Below are positions 60,206 to 64,000 of a DNA stretch of 64,000 nt, piece by piece (the stretch's first letter is position 1; each line of letters begins with the position of its first letter). A program made the position numbers and the translations under genes. The stretch is from Paragorgia papillata (Eukaryota; Cnidaria; Anthozoa; Scleralcyonacea; Coralliidae): assembly GCA_035771165.1 (NCBI GenBank), contig JAWNZC010000408.1, positions 372,001-436,000 of the forward strand, in the 5' to 3' direction. Under the pieces are notes generated by a model. The model searched no databases and had not been told where the DNA came from. It was given only the letters and a program-made list of their open reading frames with translations.

Positions 60206-61011
60206 AACGAAGGCAAGTATTGTTTCAAACTTAGGCATCCAAACATGAGAAAACAATCATGATAAAATTTCGAGGCCGAAAGTAGATTGTTCAGTATTTA
60301 ATAAATCATTGTTCTGGATGTTTGGATATCCCAATGAGACACAAGCTTGAGTAATTGTTGAAAAAAAGTTGGTCTAAATTGTTTTTCACATGCATTTGCA
60401 TGGTTTGCATACATAATTATTAGGAAAATATATTTTTGGGAGTGATAGACCTATCTGTCTCCAGGCAGCTATTTTGTGCTTGACTTTACTCAATTCCAGT
60501 GCAACAAACTTTCACTAGACTCTTGCAACTTCTACAGTATTTTAATTAACTTCATAAAATAAAACAGTTCATGAAGTATATTTATTTAACTGGAATGGAC
60601 TACATACAATATCCACACATATAGTACACTGTACACACACACATATAGTATATGAACACACATATTAATGTACAGCATGAAGACAACTAGAAAATTAACA
60701 AATGATAATAAAGTACTCACATTGTTTGGTGAAAGACACCTTAAGTTAGTTATTACTATACAATCCCAGGAAATTTCTATATTTCTATATAAAAATAAAT
60801 AATTAAATATTAACAAAATATACTGCCACTCAGTGACAGCTAGTACATGTATCTTTATTAAATCAACTTAAATAATATGTATACTTATCAAATTCATTAA
60901 AAATTCATGAAGAAAATTCAAAAGAAATGAATATTTAATTAATATCATTCTGTAAATCGCATACATGCAGATTCGTCCGGAATTTACATATTAAACTTTT
61001 TCCTCAACTTA
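60206..61011. other. AT-rich stretch; no gene seen
   Basis: Simple CA/TA-rich patches occur near 60600-60665. A donor-like ACTCAC at 60715 on the - strand lacks an upstream ATG, so I do not call it as the missing SPOP exon. Confidence 0.4.
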
Positions 61012-61573
61012 GGGGGCGATTATACATGGACCGGGTTGGCCCAGTTAAAGCTAGCCCGCTTTATATATCAAACGCATGTTGTTTTAACATTTCGATTACA
61101 TGGCAAGCGAGCTAGCCCGGTTTGTCGGGATCGGCCGGTTGTCGCCGGTCGGGCTAGCTAGCCTGGTTAACTGGGATGAAAATGTCCATGTAATCGTTTT
61201 CATCACGGCAAACCGGGCTGAAAAACTGTTGAACTCGCTTCGATACGCGTTCGTTTGCTTGACTGTGTTAATAAATAGTGCTGAAAGGAACTGAAATAGA
61301 ACATCAAAACGTTGTTTGTGTGTTTCGTGATCATAGCGAAGATTTAATAAATTAATTAGTCTTGGCGAAGACGATTTAATTTCGTGGATTATAACAATCT
61401 TTTTATTAAGGATGGGCTTACAAAATAAATAATAGACTAATTATATGTATATGTATTATATATAAAACTGAAGTAAAACTAACGTAGCTTTGCCCTTATT
61501 TACTTGATAATTGCGAATTTCGGCCTGAAATCATCCGGCTTACCGGGCTAGCCCGCTCCATGTAATCACCCCC
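61012..61573. mobile_element. MITE with TTA target site
   Basis: The termini GGGGGCGATTATACATGGA and TCCATGTAATCACCCCC, with GCTAGCCCG words inside, are flanked by TTA at 61009-61011 and 61574-61576. Confidence 0.7.
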
Positions 61574-61576
61574 TTA

Positions 61577-62550
61577 CTTAGCTAAAATCACTCCAACTTG
61601 AAAAATAGTTCGAAAACATGGCTATTCAGATGCGTCCATTTGATAAGTACGTTAAAGCATTCGCAACCGATCTGTATCCGATTTACTATGGCTCACTTGC
61701 AGCTCGCCTTGTAAATCAGATACAGATCACTGCTCATGCTTTATCTATTACTTAAATAATATGTACTATACATACTGGTAAGAAAATAATTTTTATAAAC
61801 AAAATCAGCATGCATTATAAAAAGACAAGATAACTCATCAAAACAGTTAACAAATATACTGACGTGTCTTGCTACTCCAGCAAATAAAGTTTTGAAATTT
61901 ACAGCTGCAGACTACCAAAATTTCTACTCAGTAGACTGTATCCTCTTTACATCTAGTATCATTCTAGATCTAAGCAGGGTTCCTCTTATTTTTGAGTGCA
62001 AAAAGCGTTTTCTCAACAGGTAGATGTAATCATGGGTTTAGGTGAAATTTTCTCCCATAGAAAATGTTTTAAAAATTCAAAGCTCAGAAAAGGAATTTTC
62101 AGCACTCTCAGTTTCAAACAGAGGACAAATAAGTCCCTAACAATTAAAGGAAACAACCTTTTAGAAATTTTTGATATAATATTAAAATTTAAACCTTTCT
62201 TGTGCATGGTGACAAATATTAGTAAAATCTTCTGGCATACCAGAGTACAATCAGTATTGGTATGGCTCTGCATGAAATAGGGGCCAGGAAATAACATTCT
62301 AGGAGCAAAAAGTTAGAGCTGCCCATTTTCACATTTGTTATGGGTCTGCACTGTATTTACAGTTGGGGCCAGTTCAGAGGCAAAACATTTTTTGAAATCT
62401 GGGTGTCTGAAATAGCATTTCCTGCGTTCTAACAACACCTTTTAGTGAAATTGTATAGTCAAACCAGATGTTCTCTCGAGTACAACTTTGCAATATTTAA
62501 CAATTATTCGCCGAAGGCGAGGTGAATATCGGTATATAATAACCGAGACG
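61577..62550. other. no gene seen
   Basis: The + and - strand frames of about 94 aa at 61996-62297 oppose each other and show no known domain. Confidence 0.35.
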
Positions 62551-63440
62551 AAGTCGAGGTTATTATTCACCGATATTCACTGAGCCTGAGGCGAATAACT
62601 GTTTTAGTATAAATACACATTTTCGTACTTTTAGGAACCACATTTTCTTTAAAATTGTTAATTTCCTCGTCTGTCGCATTGACAACTTGGCTGGCGGCCA
62701 TTTTGAATAAACGCTGTAGGTGATTATCGATAATTAATCCGAAGTAGCTCGACAAATCAGCGCGCGTGATTTTCTATAATCACCTGTGTATTTATACTAA
62801 TGATAGTTAGTAAAAATACACAGGTGATTATAGAAAATCTCGTTCGATGATCGGTCGAGCTAAGTCGGATTAATTCCCGATAATCACCTACACAACTAAA
62901 AACGCACAGTCTGATCAGCTCTGATATCAGATCTGTTCAGAGAAATGTAGCGACTTGATACAGCCTGACAGCTACAGAATGTACCAGCGCTGATGTATAA
63001 ACATTTAGTTAGAATTTCTCACAGACTGCGACAGCTCCGTAGACAACATACCTGTTCAGTCTGTTATATACAGCACTGACCGTGTCAGGCTGATACAGTT
63101 TGACAGAATCTGTTCTGAACAGTCTGTGGTAGCTGCAGGTATGATACAGATATGATATCATAGGTGTATCATAGCTGATACTGCAGCAGGCTGTATCAGG
63201 GGTCGCTACATTTTTCTGAACAGATCTGACATCATTCTGCATCAGGTCTGACACAGAGTATGCGTTTTTGCGTGTGTACAGCGTTTATTCAAAATGGCCG
63301 CCAGCCGGTTTGTCAATGACAGAAGGGGAAAATTAACAATTTTAAAGAAAACGCTGTTCCTAAAAGTACTGATGAAAATGTGTATTTATACTAAAACAAT
63401 TATTCGCCTCAGGCTCAGTGAATATCGGTGAACAATAACT
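62551..63440. mobile_element. nested set of three inverted repeats carrying a gene-start fragment
   Basis: The outer arms (62551-62717 and about 63278-63440) share CACCGATATTCACTGAGCCT and GCTGGCGGCCATTTTGAATA. Inside lies a palindrome 62714-62893 (AGGTGATTATCG...CGATAATCACCT), then a third inverted pair (ATCTGTTCAG.GAAATGTAGCG near 62935 and its complement near 63208-63232). Both outer arms contain a MAAS start followed by EEINNFKENVVPKST-like codons (clear on the - strand at 62700-62630, frameshifted in the other arm). From memory this resembles the N-terminus of KIAA1958/DUF3504-like, Crypton-related proteins common in corals. Confidence 0.6.
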
Positions 63441-63649
63441 AGGCTGAGGAGGTTTTGGAAAAAAACCGAAACCGAAAACCGTCACGAAAAAACCGGTAAA
63501 ACCGACATAACCGATCTTCTGCATTAATTAAATTATTGTGAAATAAAAAAACCCCAAATCAAACCAACATGTGTTTACTTTATGAAGCAATAAATAAATA
63601 TATTGTTAGTAACAACCAACATTAATTATTTACAATTAGTTAAAGTTAA

Positions 63650-63790
63650 GGAAATCGGTGCTATATCAAACACTCGGAGGAGTGTTTCATTCGCCTCGGT
63701 TTTTGAACAAACTTCGAGGTGTTTGGATATCCTGATGAAACACTCCTCCTCGTGTATGATATATTACGTCAAAATGTAAAATTCTAGGCG
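63650..63790. repeat. foldback repeat
   Basis: Arms around ATCAAACACTCGGAGGAGTG and CACTCCTCCTCGTGTATGAT. The remainder to 64000 shows no gene. Confidence 0.55.
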
Positions 63791-64000
63791 CTTAATACAA
63801 GTGCCTTTTTGTTTACAAATTCTCAGCCAAAAAAACGAGCATGTCAACCTTTTCAGGATTTAATCGCGCTCGTGTTGGAGTGCTTATACACCGAGTCCTG
63901 CCTTGCTGAACAGTCGCTCTGATGGTGAGCTAGAAGCTTGAACAGCGAGGTATCTTTTAGCAAGCTGACTGAGAAGCGAAAATTCAAGTTCATTTCGTTG

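Noticed and set aside
60586..60816. 76-aa frame as the missing SPOP first exon
   Set aside because: A donor-like site is present, but no ATG lies in the required phase and there is no resemblance to SPOP N-termini.

Overview
This looks like a piece of an invertebrate animal genome, most likely a cnidarian (anthozoan/coral-type). That assignment is inference. It rests on spliced metazoan genes with long AT-rich introns, 5'-truncated CR1/L2-type LINE 3' ends, Penelope-like fragments and very many foldback MITEs. No bacterial operon, rRNA, intact tRNA or CRISPR array was seen.

Layout. (1) 1-5.2 kb: the end of an integrated DNA-virus/Polinton-like (adintovirus-like) element. It has compact intronless genes: a + strand cluster of small structural-type proteins (205-1540), a - strand cluster of replication/nucleic-acid-binding-type proteins (1625-3848), a + strand gene of unknown role (4001-4351) and a - strand spike-like gene with an in-frame stop (4411-5160). 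Two perfect hairpins with 5-nt loops lie exactly between the convergent gene pairs. A fixed AT-rich promoter motif abuts three start codons. At least two genes are broken, so this copy looks decayed. Capsid, ATPase, integrase and polymerase genes are not in the window. (2) 5.2-9.4 kb: short repeats and transposon debris, including a 1,300-bp hAT-like element with an exact 8-bp target duplication. (3) 9.4-12.5 kb: a two-exon multi-pass membrane protein gene on the - strand, head-to-head (227 bp) with (4) HYI, hydroxypyruvate isomerase, on the + strand: nine exons over 22.7 kb, complete, 263 aa, with one GC-AG intron. Its introns hold MITEs, a 2.1-kb TAGTC-type satellite with an embedded Penelope GIY-YIG fragment, LINE pieces and an OTU fragment. 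(5) 35.4-42.7 kb: intergenic, built largely of nested MITEs. (6) 42.7-58.6 kb: SPOP (MATH-BTB-BACK ubiquitin ligase adaptor) on the - strand, six recognised coding exons; the first coding exon is not found. (7) 58.6-64 kb: more nested transposons, including a complex set of inverted repeats at 62.5-63.4 kb.

HYI and SPOP are tail-to-tail. The host genes are ordinary and look intact where visible. The most unusual material is the virus-like block with its promoter and hairpin grammar, and the transposon archaeology: TTAA, TAA/TTA, 8-bp and 9-bp target-site classes, nesting, and an empty-site duplicate. Splice sites and exon joins were worked out by hand from reading-frame continuity and family knowledge. 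No database search was possible.
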